A stretch of 64,000 nucleotides of DNA, taken from contig NZ_JABEKV010000004.1 in NCBI RefSeq assembly GCF_013283645.1, forward strand, positions 310,001-374,000, given 5' to 3'. This DNA comes from Sinorhizobium psoraleae. Its GTDB lineage: Bacteria; Pseudomonadota; Alphaproteobacteria; Rhizobiales; Rhizobiaceae. Of this stretch, positions 42,946-51,077 are shown in pieces (the first letter of the stretch is position 1; each line of letters opens with the position of its first letter). The notes under the pieces were generated by a model, which was given only the letters and a program-made list of their open reading frames with translations, did not search any database and was not told the origin of the DNA. The position numbers and the translations under genes are program-made.

Positions 42946-44994
42946 CTAGTCCCTGCTGCGGCGTCTCCTGCGGCCGCCGCCTTCGCCGTCATCGGTCAGC
43001 ACCTTGCGCTCGGGAAGCGTGACGACTTCGGCGAGTTTCGGGAAGGCATCGACCTTGTTCGGCATCGCCATGGCGTTGACGAAGTGTTCCTGAAATTTCG
43101 ATTCAAGAGCCGTCTCTATCTTCTCGATTTTCCTCACCGTTTCCTCGATCTCCCGGCGGTGGCCGCGATTGAGGAGCGCCATCAGCGCACCGGTCCCGGC
43201 GGCGTTGCCCACCGCCTTCACCTCGTTAAGGTCGCAGTCCGGGATGAGGCCGAGCACCATGGCGTATTTCGGATCGATGAAGGAGCCGAAGGCGCCGGCG
43301 AAGCGGATCGTGTCGACATGGTCGACGCCCTGCTTTTCCATCAAGAGCTTGATGCCGGCATAGAGCGCGGCCTTGGCAAGCTGGATTGCCCGGATGTCGT
43401 TCTGCGTGACGGTGATGCGTTGGTCGCCCTCATGCACAAGATAGGAGAAGGTCCGGCCGTTCGGCACGATGCGCGGGCTTTTCGCGGCCATGGCGCCGTC
43501 GACGACGCCGTCCTGTGAAATGATGCCGGTCAGATACATTTCCGCGACGACCTCGATGATCGCAGAGCCGCAGATGCCGGTAACGCCGACCGCGGCGGCG
43601 GCCTCGGCAAAACCCTCCTCGTTCGACCACTTGTCGACGCCGATCACGCGGAAGCGCGGCTCCAGCGTCTCGGGGTCGATGCGCACGCGCTCGATCGCTC
43701 CGGGCGCGGCACGCTGGCCGGAGGAGATTTCGGCACCCTCGAAGGCCGGGCCGGTCGGCGAGGAGGCGGCGACGACGCGTTGCCGGTTGCCGAGCACGAT
43801 CTCGGCATTGGTGCCGACGTCGACAAGCAGCATCATCTTGTCCTGCCGGTGCGGGCCTTCCGAAAGTGTCGCACCGGCGGCGTCCGCCCCGACATGGCCG
43901 GCAATGCAGGGCAGCATATAGAGCCTCGCGCCGCGATTGACTTCGATGTCGATCTCGTGCGCCCAGTATTGCAGCGCACCGGAAACAGCGAGCGCGAAGG
44001 GCGCCTGGCCGAGTTCCGTCGGGTCGATACCGAGGAACAGGTGGTGCATGATCGGGTTACCGACGATCACCATGTCGAGGATGTCGTGGCGGTCGATTTC
44101 GCCCTCGGTGCAGACCTTGCCGATCAGGCCGTTCACCGCCTCGCGCACCGCTTTGGTCATCGCCTCGCGGCCGTCGGGATTCATCATGACGTAGGAGACG
44201 CGGCTCATCAGATCCTCGCCGAAGCGGATCTGCGGGTTCGACGCGCCCGAGGAGGCGACGATGCGGCCGGACAATAGCGACACCAGATGCATGGCGATCG
44301 TCGTCGAACCGATGTCGCAGGCGATGCCGTAGGCCTCATTCTTGAGGCCCGGCCAGAGGCCGACGATGAAGGGACGCGAGGAATCCATGTCGCGGTGGAT
44401 CGCGGCGGTCACAGCCCAGTTGCCCTTGCGCAGGATGCCCTGCACCTGCGGGATCAGGTGCGGCGCGATCAGGAGATCTTTCCAGCCCCAGTCCTTTTCG
44501 AGGATGGCCTTCATCCGGTCGAGATCGCCGAGCGGCTTGTGCATGTCCGGCTCATCCACCTCGACATAGCAAAGCTGGACGGCGGCATTGCGCTCGATCA
44601 CCCGGTCGGTTGCGGCCTTGCGCACCACCTGCGCATTGATGACGGTATCTTGCGGCACGTCGATGACGAGATCGCCGAGAATCTGCGACGAGCAGGAGAG
44701 CCGGCGGCCGTCGGGCAGCTCGCGCACGCTGGCGTAACGCTGCTCCTTCGGGCCGATCGGCGAGATATGGTCGTTCGACGAGACGATCTTGTGTTTGGCG
44801 AAGTTGCCTTCCTGCACGGAAACCTGGCAGCGCCCGCAGGTCGCGCGGCCGCCGCAGACGCTTTCGACATAGACCCCGAGCGAACGCGCGGCGTCAAGGA
44901 TCGGCGTGCCGACCGGGAACCGGCCGCGCTTGCCCGATGGCATGAACAGCACCAGCGGATCGTTCTTGTTTTCCTTCGGGGACACGTTCAGCAT
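42946..44994 (-). CDS. Corrinoid reductive activase (2Fe-2S + ASKHA/DUF4445, RACo/RamA-like)
   Basis: This is a 682-residue protein. An N-terminal ferredoxin-like 2Fe-2S domain (residues ~15-105) has cysteines in VESVCGGRATCGRC and LSCSS. After a linker comes the ASKHA ATPase fold (from ~225, AYGIACDIGSTTIAMHLVSLLSG; later MLLVDVGTNAEIVLGN and VTGICGSAIIEVVAEM; IRFAGAFGSFIDPK). Such proteins use ATP to reduce inactive Co(II) corrinoid proteins back to Co(I). It ends in a basic tail GGGRRRRRSRD. It is the last gene of the run MTHFR-methyltransferase-Ala-rich protein-activase and supplies the repair function for the corrinoid protein at 52282-52980. Confidence 0.92.
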   Translation of the reverse strand: MLNVSPKENKNDPLVLFMPSGKRGRFPVGTPILDAARSLGVYVESVCGGRATCGRCQVSVQEGNFAKHKIVSSNDHISPIGPKEQRYASVRELPDGRRLSCSSQILGDLVIDVPQDTVINAQVVRKAATDRVIERNAAVQLCYVEVDEPDMHKPLGDLDRMKAILEKDWGWKDLLIAPHLIPQVQGILRKGNWAVTAAIHRDMDSSRPFIVGLWPGLKNEAYGIACDIGSTTIAMHLVSLLSGRIVASSGASNPQIRFGEDLMSRVSYVMMNPDGREAMTKAVREAVNGLIGKVCTEGEIDRHDILDMVIVGNPIMHHLFLGIDPTELGQAPFALAVSGALQYWAHEIDIEVNRGARLYMLPCIAGHVGADAAGATLSEGPHRQDKMMLLVDVGTNAEIVLGNRQRVVAASSPTGPAFEGAEISSGQRAAPGAIERVRIDPETLEPRFRVIGVDKWSNEEGFAEAAAAVGVTGICGSAIIEVVAEMYLTGIISQDGVVDGAMAAKSPRIVPNGRTFSYLVHEGDQRITVTQNDIRAIQLAKAALYAGIKLLMEKQGVDHVDTIRFAGAFGSFIDPKYAMVLGLIPDCDLNEVKAVGNAAGTGALMALLNRGHRREIEETVRKIEKIETALESKFQEHFVNAMAMPNKVDAFPKLAEVVTLPERKVLTDDGEGGGRRRRRSRD

Positions 44995-45015
44995 CTTTCT
45001 GCCTCGCCAGTCGAC

Positions 45016-45351
45016 TTACTTCCGAAGCCTGCGGACATTGGCCCGCACGCGCTTGGCATAGGGACGAAGTGCCGCGGCCGTCACCCGGTCGTGGCCGCCG
45101 GAAACGGCCTTCCCAGCGGCAAAGGCTGCCGCGAGCCCCATTCCCTCCTTCGCGATGGCGACGTTCGCTGCCATGACGCTTTCCGCGACCGCAGCCATCT
45201 TCTCCGTCACCATGCGGCTGGTTTCGGCATAGTCCGTTGCTGAGCCCGTCATAGCGGCAATTGCCATTGCTTGTGTGCGGGCGGCAATAACCATGGGCGC
45301 CTGGAACCACAGCGCCATCAGATCGCTCGCGAGGGAATGGTGCCTTGCCAT
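45016..45351 (-). CDS. Ala-rich small helical protein in the methyl-transfer operon
   Basis: This 111-residue, almost wholly helical protein (MARHHSLASDLMALWFQAP, YAETSRMVTEKMAAVAESVMAANVAIAKEG) ends in basic RPYAKRVRANVRRLRK. It lacks Cys, signal peptide and membrane segments, and the heptad pattern suggests a coiled coil, phasin-like in composition. It starts 2 bp after the methyltransferase stop and ends 21 bp before the activase start, so it is certainly co-transcribed. Function unknown; a scaffold or subunit role is a guess. Confidence 0.75.
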   Translation of the reverse strand: MARHHSLASDLMALWFQAPMVIAARTQAMAIAAMTGSATDYAETSRMVTEKMAAVAESVMAANVAIAKEGMGLAAAFAAGKAVSGGHDRVTAAALRPYAKRVRANVRRLRK

Positions 45352-45353
45352 GG

Positions 45354-46316
45354 CTATTCCGCCCGCGCAGCGGCACCGGCCCGCGCTGCGCGTCCGCCAC
45401 GCCGTCCGCCACCGCCAGCCGGCGCCGCGGCTGCGACCGCATGGCCGCCTTCGGCCGGCTTGTGGTCGCGATAGGTCATGATCCAGTTGGTGCAGTTCGC
45501 GTCCGTGCCGTTCAAGACGTTCGCGGCGCGCACGGCTTCCATTTCCTGCGGACGGCAGGGGTTCATGATCGCCGAGGTCATGCCGGCGCCGATCACCATC
45601 GGAATGAAGCCGGCATTGATGCCGTGGCGGTGCGGCAGGCCGAAGGAGATGTTGGAGAGGCCGCACGTGGTGTTGACCTTCAGCTCCTCGCGCAGGCGGC
45701 GCAGAAGAGCGAAGACCTGCCGGCCGGCATCGCCCAGAGCGCCGATCGGCATGACGAGCGGATCGACGACGATGTCGTGCGGCTTGATGCCGTGATCCAT
45801 GGCGCGCTCGACGATCTTCTTGGCGACGGCGAAGCGGACGTCCGGATCCATGGAAATGCCGGTCTCGTCGTTGGAGATCGCGACGACAGGGACATCGTAT
45901 TTCTTGACGAGCGGCAGGATCGCTTCCAGCTTCTCCTCTTCGCCGGTGACCGAATTCACCAGCGGACGGCCCTTGGCGACGCGCAGGCCCGCTTCGATCG
46001 CGGCGGTGACGGAGCTGTCGATCGACAGCGGCACGTCGACGAGGCCCTGGACGATCTCCAGCGTCTTGACGAGCAGCGGCGGTTCGGTCTCGTTCGGGTT
46101 GACGGCGGTTACGCCAGCATTGACGTCGAGCATCGTCGCGCCGGCGGCGACCTGCTCCAGCGCGTCCTTGATCACGGTGTCGAAGTTACCTTCGATCATC
46201 TCGGCGGCGAGTTTCTTGCGGCCGGTCGGGTTGATGCGTTCGCCGATGACGCAGAAGGGCTGGTCGAAGCCGATGACGATCTCTCGGGTGGCGGAAGCGA
46301 CGATGGTGCGGGTCAT
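45354..46316 (-). CDS. Methyltetrahydrofolate:corrinoid methyltransferase (MeTr/AcsE, MtgA-like)
   Basis: This is a 320-residue pterin-binding TIM barrel. The motifs FCVIGERINPTGRKKLAAEM, GATMLDVNAG, PLSIDSSVTAAIEAGL, VVAISNDETGI, IVVDPLVMPIGALGDAG, TTCGLSNISFGLP and the Asn-rich substrate site are typical of cobalamin-dependent methyl-THF transferases. Here it would move a methyl group between methyl-corrinoid and THF. The C-terminal ~35 residues are a Gly/Ala/Arg-rich tail (AAAAPAGGGGRRGGRAARAG) not needed by the family. The start at 46316 is behind AAGGA. A mosaic repeat lies between this gene and the upstream reductase gene. Confidence 0.93.
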   Translation of the reverse strand: MTRTIVASATREIVIGFDQPFCVIGERINPTGRKKLAAEMIEGNFDTVIKDALEQVAAGATMLDVNAGVTAVNPNETEPPLLVKTLEIVQGLVDVPLSIDSSVTAAIEAGLRVAKGRPLVNSVTGEEEKLEAILPLVKKYDVPVVAISNDETGISMDPDVRFAVAKKIVERAMDHGIKPHDIVVDPLVMPIGALGDAGRQVFALLRRLREELKVNTTCGLSNISFGLPHRHGINAGFIPMVIGAGMTSAIMNPCRPQEMEAVRAANVLNGTDANCTNWIMTYRDHKPAEGGHAVAAAAPAGGGGRRGGRAARAGAAARAE

Positions 46317-46445
46317 GTAAGATCCTTTGATCCTGAGCGTAGGGCTTTGTAATAGGCCCCGTCTTCGTTTGTAAGGCGCTGGACAGGCCGATGCGCCGGT
46401 TTTCCTCTTATATCGAGCGGGGAGCGCGATTTCTCGCCCCAACGT

Positions 46446-46552
46446 CCTAGTGCGCCGTGCGTTCAAATGAACGCACAAAGGATGCTCTAGCACTTGGATC
46501 TAGAGCATCTTATCCGCTTTCGGTGATTCCACCTGAAAACGGGATGCTCTAG
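46446..46552 (-). repeat. 107-bp mosaic palindromic repeat, copy 1
   Basis: It consists of an arm with GTGCGTTCAAATGAACGCAC-type palindrome (CGTGCGTTCAAATGAACGCA) and a second arm from GAGCATC to GGGATGCTCTAG. It is an inverted near-identical copy of 48948-49054. Its end supplies the TAG stop of the methylene-THF reductase gene. Confidence 0.88.
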
Positions 46553-47640
46553 TGCGGGTGGTGCGCCGCGGCCTCCGCCATTTGCTCCTGGTTCTCCTCG
46601 ATGCCCTCGCGAATGTGTTCGAGCCGCTCGGCAACCAGCGCATCGCTCGGCAGGCTCTCGCGCTTCCAGGGCCGGCGGCCCTTCAACACGCCCGAGTCAT
46701 GCACGATCTCGGCGACATATTCTTCCTGCCGATAGGCCATGACGTGAACGCCCGAGACCCCCTCGATCTCCTTCACCTCGTTGATGATGTCGATGCAGAG
46801 CTGCTTGCCTTCCTTCTTCTGGTCCTGCGCACCTTCGAGGCGCGCGACCACGCTGTCGGGAATATGGATTCCGGGCACGTTCGAGCGGATCCAGCGGGCA
46901 GTCTTGGCGGAGGCCATCGGCCCGACGCCGACGAGGATGAAGCACTTTTCGTGCAGGCCGAGATCGCGCACCTTCTTCATGTATTCGCGGAACATCGGCA
47001 CATCGAAGCAATACTGGCTCTGCACGAACTGCGCGCCGGCCTCGATCTTCTTGGCGAGCCGGTATGGGCGGAAATCGTAAGGCGGCGCAAAGGGGTTGAT
47101 CGCAGCGCCAAGAAAGACATGCGGCGGCGTCGTCAGCTTGCGGCCGGACAGGAACTTCGAATTGTCGCGCATGATGCGGACAGTCTCGAGCAGCGACATA
47201 CAGTCGAGGTCGAAGACCGGCTTTGCGCCCGGCTGGTCGCCGGCCTGCACGCCGTCGCCGGTCAGACACATGATGTTCTGCACGCCCATGGCGGAAGCGC
47301 CGAGCACATCGCCCTGGATGGCGATGCGGTTCTTGTCGCGGCAGGCGATCTGCATGATCGGCGCGTAGCCCATGCGCGTAAGAAGCGCGCAGATCCCGAC
47401 CGACGACATATGGCAGTTGGCGCCGGACGCGTCGACCGCGTTGATGCCGTCGACCCAGCCGTCGAAGACCGCCGCGCGCTCGTAGACGTCCTCGGGATTG
47501 GCGCTGTCCGGCGGGTTGAGTTCGGCGGTCACGGCAAATTCGCCGCGGCGCAGCACACGCTCCAGCCGTCCGCGCGAGGAATGGCCGGGCAGGGGATCGA
47601 GCGGGGCGCCCGGATCGTGAGGATTGATATCCGGGCTCAT
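46549..47640 (-). CDS. Methylenetetrahydrofolate reductase-like protein
   Basis: This is a 363-residue TIM-barrel protein of the MTHFR family (EFAVTAELNPPDSANPEDVYERA, NAVDASGANCHMSSVGICALL, IQIACRDKNRIAIQGDVLGA, NIMCLTGDGVQAGD, FVQSQYCFDVPMFREYM, FILVGVGPMASAKTARWI). The D-K-N-R and LTGD segments form the flavin/folate site. It interconverts 5-methyl- and 5,10-methylene-THF. In this operon it probably oxidises methyl-THF produced by demethylation. It overlaps the Cys-rich partner gene by 4 bp (ATGA). The stop lies in a mosaic repeat, leaving a His-rich tail (AAAHHPH). Confidence 0.92.
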   Translation of the reverse strand: MSPDINPHDPGAPLDPLPGHSSRGRLERVLRRGEFAVTAELNPPDSANPEDVYERAAVFDGWVDGINAVDASGANCHMSSVGICALLTRMGYAPIMQIACRDKNRIAIQGDVLGASAMGVQNIMCLTGDGVQAGDQPGAKPVFDLDCMSLLETVRIMRDNSKFLSGRKLTTPPHVFLGAAINPFAPPYDFRPYRLAKKIEAGAQFVQSQYCFDVPMFREYMKKVRDLGLHEKCFILVGVGPMASAKTARWIRSNVPGIHIPDSVVARLEGAQDQKKEGKQLCIDIINEVKEIEGVSGVHVMAYRQEEYVAEIVHDSGVLKGRRPWKRESLPSDALVAERLEHIREGIEENQEQMAEAAAHHPH

Positions 47641-48224
47641 TGCTGCGGGCCTTCCTTCTTCGCCGCGTCGCGAGCGGCCGCGGCTTCCGCCGTCACCCGC
47701 AACCACGACGACGTTTCGCGCAGCGACTGATTGACCGGCTTCTGCACATTCATGATCGCGTCACCCTTCACCATGTTCTGCGAGCCCTTCCACGCCTGCA
47801 CCCAGACGCAGGGCATGTCCGGCTCCACCTCGCAGTTGCCGTTGGCACGCACGCCGCCGCAGGGGCCGTTCCTGAGCTGCTTCGGACAATTCATCGGACA
47901 GGACATGCCGGTCGAGGACAGCGCGCACTGGCCGCACATGCGACAGTCGAAGAGGAAGCCCTTGACGTGACGCTCGACGAAGGTCACCGGCCGTTCAACG
48001 CGGCCGTAGCCGATCGCGTTCCACAGCGGATGGAGCAGCAGGAACATGTCGGCGAAGCGGTTATAAAACCATTCGAGAAAGCGCGAATTGCGCACCGCCC
48101 AGAGCCGCACCGTATATTTGTGGCGCGAGCGCCGGCTCGGCGACACGCCCTGCGGGGTATAGGCGCCAGTCGCGGCCTTCTTGGCGGGCTGAGCGTTGCC
48201 GGTGACGACCTTCGGGTCAGGCAT
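47637..48224 (-). CDS. Methylenetetrahydrofolate reductase C-terminal-type Cys-rich protein
   Basis: This is a 195-residue protein with the MTHFR_C-type zinc/iron cysteine region: FDCRMCGQCALSSTGMSCPMNCPKQLRNGPCGG and NCEVEPDMPCVWVQAWK, with about nine Cys in 50 residues. It probably holds an iron-sulfur cluster or zinc. The N-terminus is basic (SPSRRSRHKYTVRLWAVRN). In acetogens and methylotrophs this type of subunit links MTHFR to an electron carrier other than NADH, which is a reasonable inference here. It is coupled to the reductase downstream and overlaps the next upstream gene by 8 bp. Confidence 0.88.
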   Translation of the reverse strand: MPDPKVVTGNAQPAKKAATGAYTPQGVSPSRRSRHKYTVRLWAVRNSRFLEWFYNRFADMFLLLHPLWNAIGYGRVERPVTFVERHVKGFLFDCRMCGQCALSSTGMSCPMNCPKQLRNGPCGGVRANGNCEVEPDMPCVWVQAWKGSQNMVKGDAIMNVQKPVNQSLRETSSWLRVTAEAAAARDAAKKEGPQQ

Positions 48225-48519
48225 TTTCCCGGCCTCCGGCCTTGACGAGCGCGACCAGCCGTTCCCGGTCATAGGCGGCTTCAAGTTGCGCCGCAGCCTT
48301 GTCGGCCTCCGCCTCCAGGTCGTCGGAGACCGGAACCGGGTCGGCCTTGCGCCATTCGGCAAGGTAGTCGTCGGTCTCGGCGGCGCCGGTGCGCATTGCG
48401 CACATGTCGATCGCCTCGGTGAAGCGCAGCGAGAGTTCGCGCTTGGCGCTCTTGCGACCCTGTTTGATGATGACCTGGGCGGGAATGTCGCGCCAGTAGA
48501 CGATGATGCGATCTGCCAT
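48217..48519 (-). CDS. Virulence factor domain protein (PF13769-like)
   Basis: This 100-residue protein begins MADRIIVYWRDIPAQVIIKQ, the signature of a family labelled 'virulence factor' with no known biochemical role, followed by an acidic helical second half (SDDLEAEADKAAAQLEAAYDRERL). It is the first gene of the operon and overlaps the Cys-rich MTHFR partner by 8 bp. Its constant company with corrinoid/folate genes here suggests a part in the same pathway. Confidence 0.82.
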   Translation of the reverse strand: MADRIIVYWRDIPAQVIIKQGRKSAKRELSLRFTEAIDMCAMRTGAAETDDYLAEWRKADPVPVSDDLEAEADKAAAQLEAAYDRERLVALVKAGGRENA

Positions 48520-48841
48520 GGGATTCTTCTTCTCCTCAAGAGCCGACAATGCGCATGTCCATGCGCGGTGGCTCACCTTGCCACGACGTCGGATATGTCC
48601 AAAAACGACGCTCCCCAGCCGCGCATCCGGGCGGGCGCGCATTCGTCGCGAATGCGCCGGCGCGCGGTGCTTTCAGCGGGGCACGGACCGGTCACGCGCC
48701 GGCGGCTACCAGTACAAGCCTTATGGAAAAACTTGGCGGCGATTTGCGGGCCGCAGCTTGCATGGAAAGAACACGTCGCTCGCAACAGAGCGCGCGGAAC
48801 AGCGGACTGTCTCGCTCGTTTAAAGCCCGAGGACCCTCGGC
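48520..48841. other. Gene-free stretch, probable promoter of the C1 operon
   Basis: The promoter of the minus-strand operon should lie here. A GC-rich 84-codon plus-strand frame (48595-48849) has an Arg-rich composition and no ribosome-binding site, so it is not called. Confidence 0.4.
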
Positions 48842-48928
48842 ATGCGTGACGCAAATTTGCTACAGATCGTGGTTCTGGCGATCATCGTCGCCGCCCTTGT
48901 GTTCGCCGTCGTGGCGCTCATCGAATGA
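48842..48928 (+). CDS. Possible 28-residue single-pass microprotein
   Basis: MRDANLLQIVVLAIIVAALV... ends LIE. The frame is a near-perfect membrane helix with a short charged start, and GAGGA lies upstream of the ATG. Such very short membrane proteins exist, but with no comparison available this remains tentative. Confidence 0.35.
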   Translation: MRDANLLQIVVLAIIVAALVFAVVALIE

Positions 48929-48947
48929 GATCGTCGCCCGCCGTTCC

Positions 48948-49054
48948 CTAGAGCATCCCGCTTTCAGGTGGAATCACAGAAAGCGCATAAGATTCTCTAG
49001 AATCAAAGTGCTAGGGCGTCCTTTGTGCGTTCATTTGAACGCACGGCACCCTAG
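48948..49054 (+). repeat. 107-bp mosaic palindromic repeat, copy 2
   Basis: It is the near-identical inverted copy of 46446-46552, beginning CTAGAGCATCCCGCTTTC and ending GGCACCCTAG. Its end supplies the stop codon of the small lipoprotein gene at 49051-49230. The internal AATCAAAGTG is shared with the repeat at 16080-16160. Confidence 0.88.
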
Positions 49055-49230
49055 TAGCCCGAACTCCCGCTTCCCTGTCCGCCACCGCCCATGCCCCCGC
49101 CACCCGAGGAGCCGGTACTGGCGGACGGAGGGGGAGGCGTGCTGGCGTTTTGACTGGTCTGACTGGTGGTGCATCCCGCAACCGCCAGAAGCGCTGTCGC
49201 AATTGCGACGACAAGAGTTTTGCGGTCCAT
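49051..49230 (-). CDS. Small Gly/Ser-rich lipoprotein
   Basis: This 59-residue predicted lipoprotein has signal MDRKTLVVAIATALLAVAGC with lipobox VAGC, then a low-complexity mature part (Thr/Ser/Gln, PPPP, then GGGGMGGGGQGSG). GGAGAAG precedes ATG 49230. The stop codon falls in the mosaic repeat, so the C-terminus may have been reset by repeat insertion. Confidence 0.7.
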   Translation of the reverse strand: MDRKTLVVAIATALLAVAGCTTSQTSQNASTPPPPSASTGSSGGGGMGGGGQGSGSSGY

Positions 49231-49478
49231 GGTCTTCTCCAATCATGGAGGCTATGGCGGATCGAAGCAATCCAGGCAGCTTTGAGCGGAACGCGGCATG
49301 AAAAACCGCTCTCCTCATCCCTCTTTGATGTTCCGCTACTTGCTGGTCAAAAACATGGCGTTGGGAAGGCGGCACGCCTTCGTGATCGCCACGTCCTTGC
49401 GATGGGGTTGATTTCGCCACGAGGTGCATCATCTCCCTGGGATCGCGCGCAGATAGCGCGCCTATTCCGGAGACGGCG

Positions 49479-49631
49479 ATGCCCAAAGTCGTGATCGCAA
49501 TGATGTGCCTCGGGCTTCTTGCGCTTTCGTCTTGCGCAAACACCGCTCGGGGTTTCGTGCAGGACAGCACCCAAACAGGCCACGCCGTCGACAGCGCTAC
49601 CCATCGTGTACTCAGGGCAGGCGCTCGGTAG
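49479..49631 (+). CDS. Entericidin-like small lipoprotein, divergent
   Basis: The 50-residue frame MPKVVIAMMCLGLLALSSCA continues NTARGFVQDSTQTGHAVDSA. Lipobox LSSC followed by ANTxRGxxQD is the entericidin A/B pattern. Entericidins are tiny membrane-active lipoproteins thought to act as toxin/antidote pairs or envelope stress factors. GGAG lies upstream of the ATG. Confidence 0.65.
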   Translation: MPKVVIAMMCLGLLALSSCANTARGFVQDSTQTGHAVDSATHRVLRAGAR

Positions 49632-49705
49632 AGGCAGGTCCGTCGCGTCCGCATGAAGGAAACACCGGGGGAATTCCCGTCAGCGCGCTCGGCTTGTTCT
49701 TGCGA

Positions 49706-49903
49706 CTACGCCGCATTCTCGACGGCGGTCGCCATGCGATTCCGGTCAAGTTCGACCAGCAGCTTGACGGCCGCCTCTGCTTCCTCTTCGGTGAGACCCC
49801 CAAGGATCTGATCGGCGAACACCACAGGCACGCCGGTCACATTGTCCCATACCGTCCAATGATCGGTCGGATCGAGAACGAGTTCATAGCGCTCTTGTGA
49901 CAT
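49706..49903 (-). CDS. Hypothetical 65-residue protein
   Basis: This small acidic protein (MSQERYELVLDPTDHWTVWD, GLTEEEAEAAVKLLVELDRN) has no signal or membrane segment. GAGGAGAACG precedes ATG 49903. No family was recognised. It lies 27 bp downstream of the formyltransferase-like gene on the same strand, so the two may be co-expressed. Confidence 0.65.
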   Translation of the reverse strand: MSQERYELVLDPTDHWTVWDNVTGVPVVFADQILGGLTEEEAEAAVKLLVELDRNRMATAVENAA

Positions 49904-49930
49904 TTGCGTTCTCCTCACTTTCCCACCTGA

Positions 49931-50794
49931 TTACCAGATTCGGCGCCGCGCGCCATTCCAAACCCAGGTCCAGAGCGGCGGATGGTACCATTGCCGCGAC
50001 GCGGCTGGGACATCGATCGGCTGAAGATTTCCGGCAAGCGCGTCTTCGACAGCCTGGATGGCGATCCCGGTCGAAGCGGCGGTCTGCAGCAGCGGATAGG
50101 TGTGCATCGTATCGGCGCGCGTCGGCACCTGCCGGGATTGGTAGAGGATGGCACCGGTGTCGACGCCTTCGTCGACGACGTGGACGGTCGCGCCGAAGTT
50201 TTCGAGGTCGTTGTTGACTCGCGCCCAGTAGCCGCCCATCAAGCCGCGATATTGCGGGTTGATGCCGGCGTGGAAATTGAGAACCGGGCAGGGGATTGCC
50301 GCGAGGGTCTCCGGCTTCAGCATGCGGCAACTGATGAGGAAGACGACGGCGGGTCGAAGGGCGACAAGCCGCGCGCGGCCTTCGGCATCGTTGATCGAGG
50401 CGACATGGTGTACTGCGACCGATGGGCTGGGCGCGGTCGAGACGCCGTGCTCACGGATGATCTCTTCCGCCCGCCGGCGGATGAATCGCTTGCCGATACG
50501 GGACGCGATCATCGTTGCCAGCTGCCCAGATGCTGTTGGCCAGCCAAGCTTTCGTGCCCGCCGCTTTAGGAAGACCGCCTTCGACTCCGGCTGCTCCTGC
50601 AGCACCACCACGTCGGCGAAATGCGCGGCGAGCGCATTGATCATGATATTCGGATTGTCACCGCCTGCGGTCACCACGACGATACGTTCCGACGCCGCGG
50701 AATGCACTCTCCCCTTGCTTGCCCCAGCCGTCACACAGGTCTCCCGGCGCATTCTCCATGAATACCCAACCGTTAGAGCAAGAGGCTTAAGCAT
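49931..50794 (-). CDS. Formyltransferase-fold protein
   Basis: This 287-residue protein has the folate-dependent formyltransferase core: VVVTAGGDNPNI at the N-terminus of the fold, LISCRMLKPETLAAIPCPVLNFHAGINPQYRGLMGGYWA (catalytic Asn-x-His in NFHAG) and TVHVVDEGVDTGAILYQ (catalytic Asp). It is related to methionyl-tRNA and GAR transformylases but differs in the HxSLLP segment, so the acceptor is unknown. The start is uncertain: ATG 50794 and ATG 50752 are in frame and neither has a good ribosome-binding site. It stands next to the C1 island, possibly by chance. Confidence 0.78.
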   Translation of the reverse strand: MLKPLALTVGYSWRMRRETCVTAGASKGRVHSAASERIVVVTAGGDNPNIMINALAAHFADVVVLQEQPESKAVFLKRRARKLGWPTASGQLATMIASRIGKRFIRRRAEEIIREHGVSTAPSPSVAVHHVASINDAEGRARLVALRPAVVFLISCRMLKPETLAAIPCPVLNFHAGINPQYRGLMGGYWARVNNDLENFGATVHVVDEGVDTGAILYQSRQVPTRADTMHTYPLLQTAASTGIAIQAVEDALAGNLQPIDVPAASRQWYHPPLWTWVWNGARRRIW

Positions 50795-50843
50795 CGGTGT
50801 ATCGAGGAACTCGCTGGCTTCGCAGTCGCCCCGTCCGCCCGGA

Positions 50844-50931
50844 TCAGAGATCGCGAAGATCAAGGTGCGCCGCCAGCATATCGAGAAAGGCGCGGACTTT
50901 GTGGCCGCTGCATACCCGACATGCGCGCCCA
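50844..50931 (-). pseudogene. Possible 3' remnant of a LysR family gene
   Basis: The minus-strand frame ending at 50844 reads HKVRAFLDMLAAHLDLRDL, the usual ending of LysR-type regulators (KVRAFxDFLxxxL). The preceding sequence does not resemble an effector domain in any frame, so only the tail seems left. It lies just upstream of the formyltransferase-like gene. Confidence 0.35.
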
Positions 50932-51077
50932 GCGCGAGGCAAGGGTCCGCGCTCTCGCCGCGATCCGGCCAAGGTTGAAGCGGCGAACGCCGCGAAGCTA
51001 TATAGACGAACTGGCGCGCCAAGCCGCCTGACCAGATTTATCGACCCGACCCTCCGGACCAACGAAAAGGATCTCGA

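Noticed and set aside
48595..48849. 84-codon plus-strand frame upstream of the C1 operon
   Set aside because: Arg-rich, no ribosome-binding site, and it occupies the space where the divergent operon promoter is expected.
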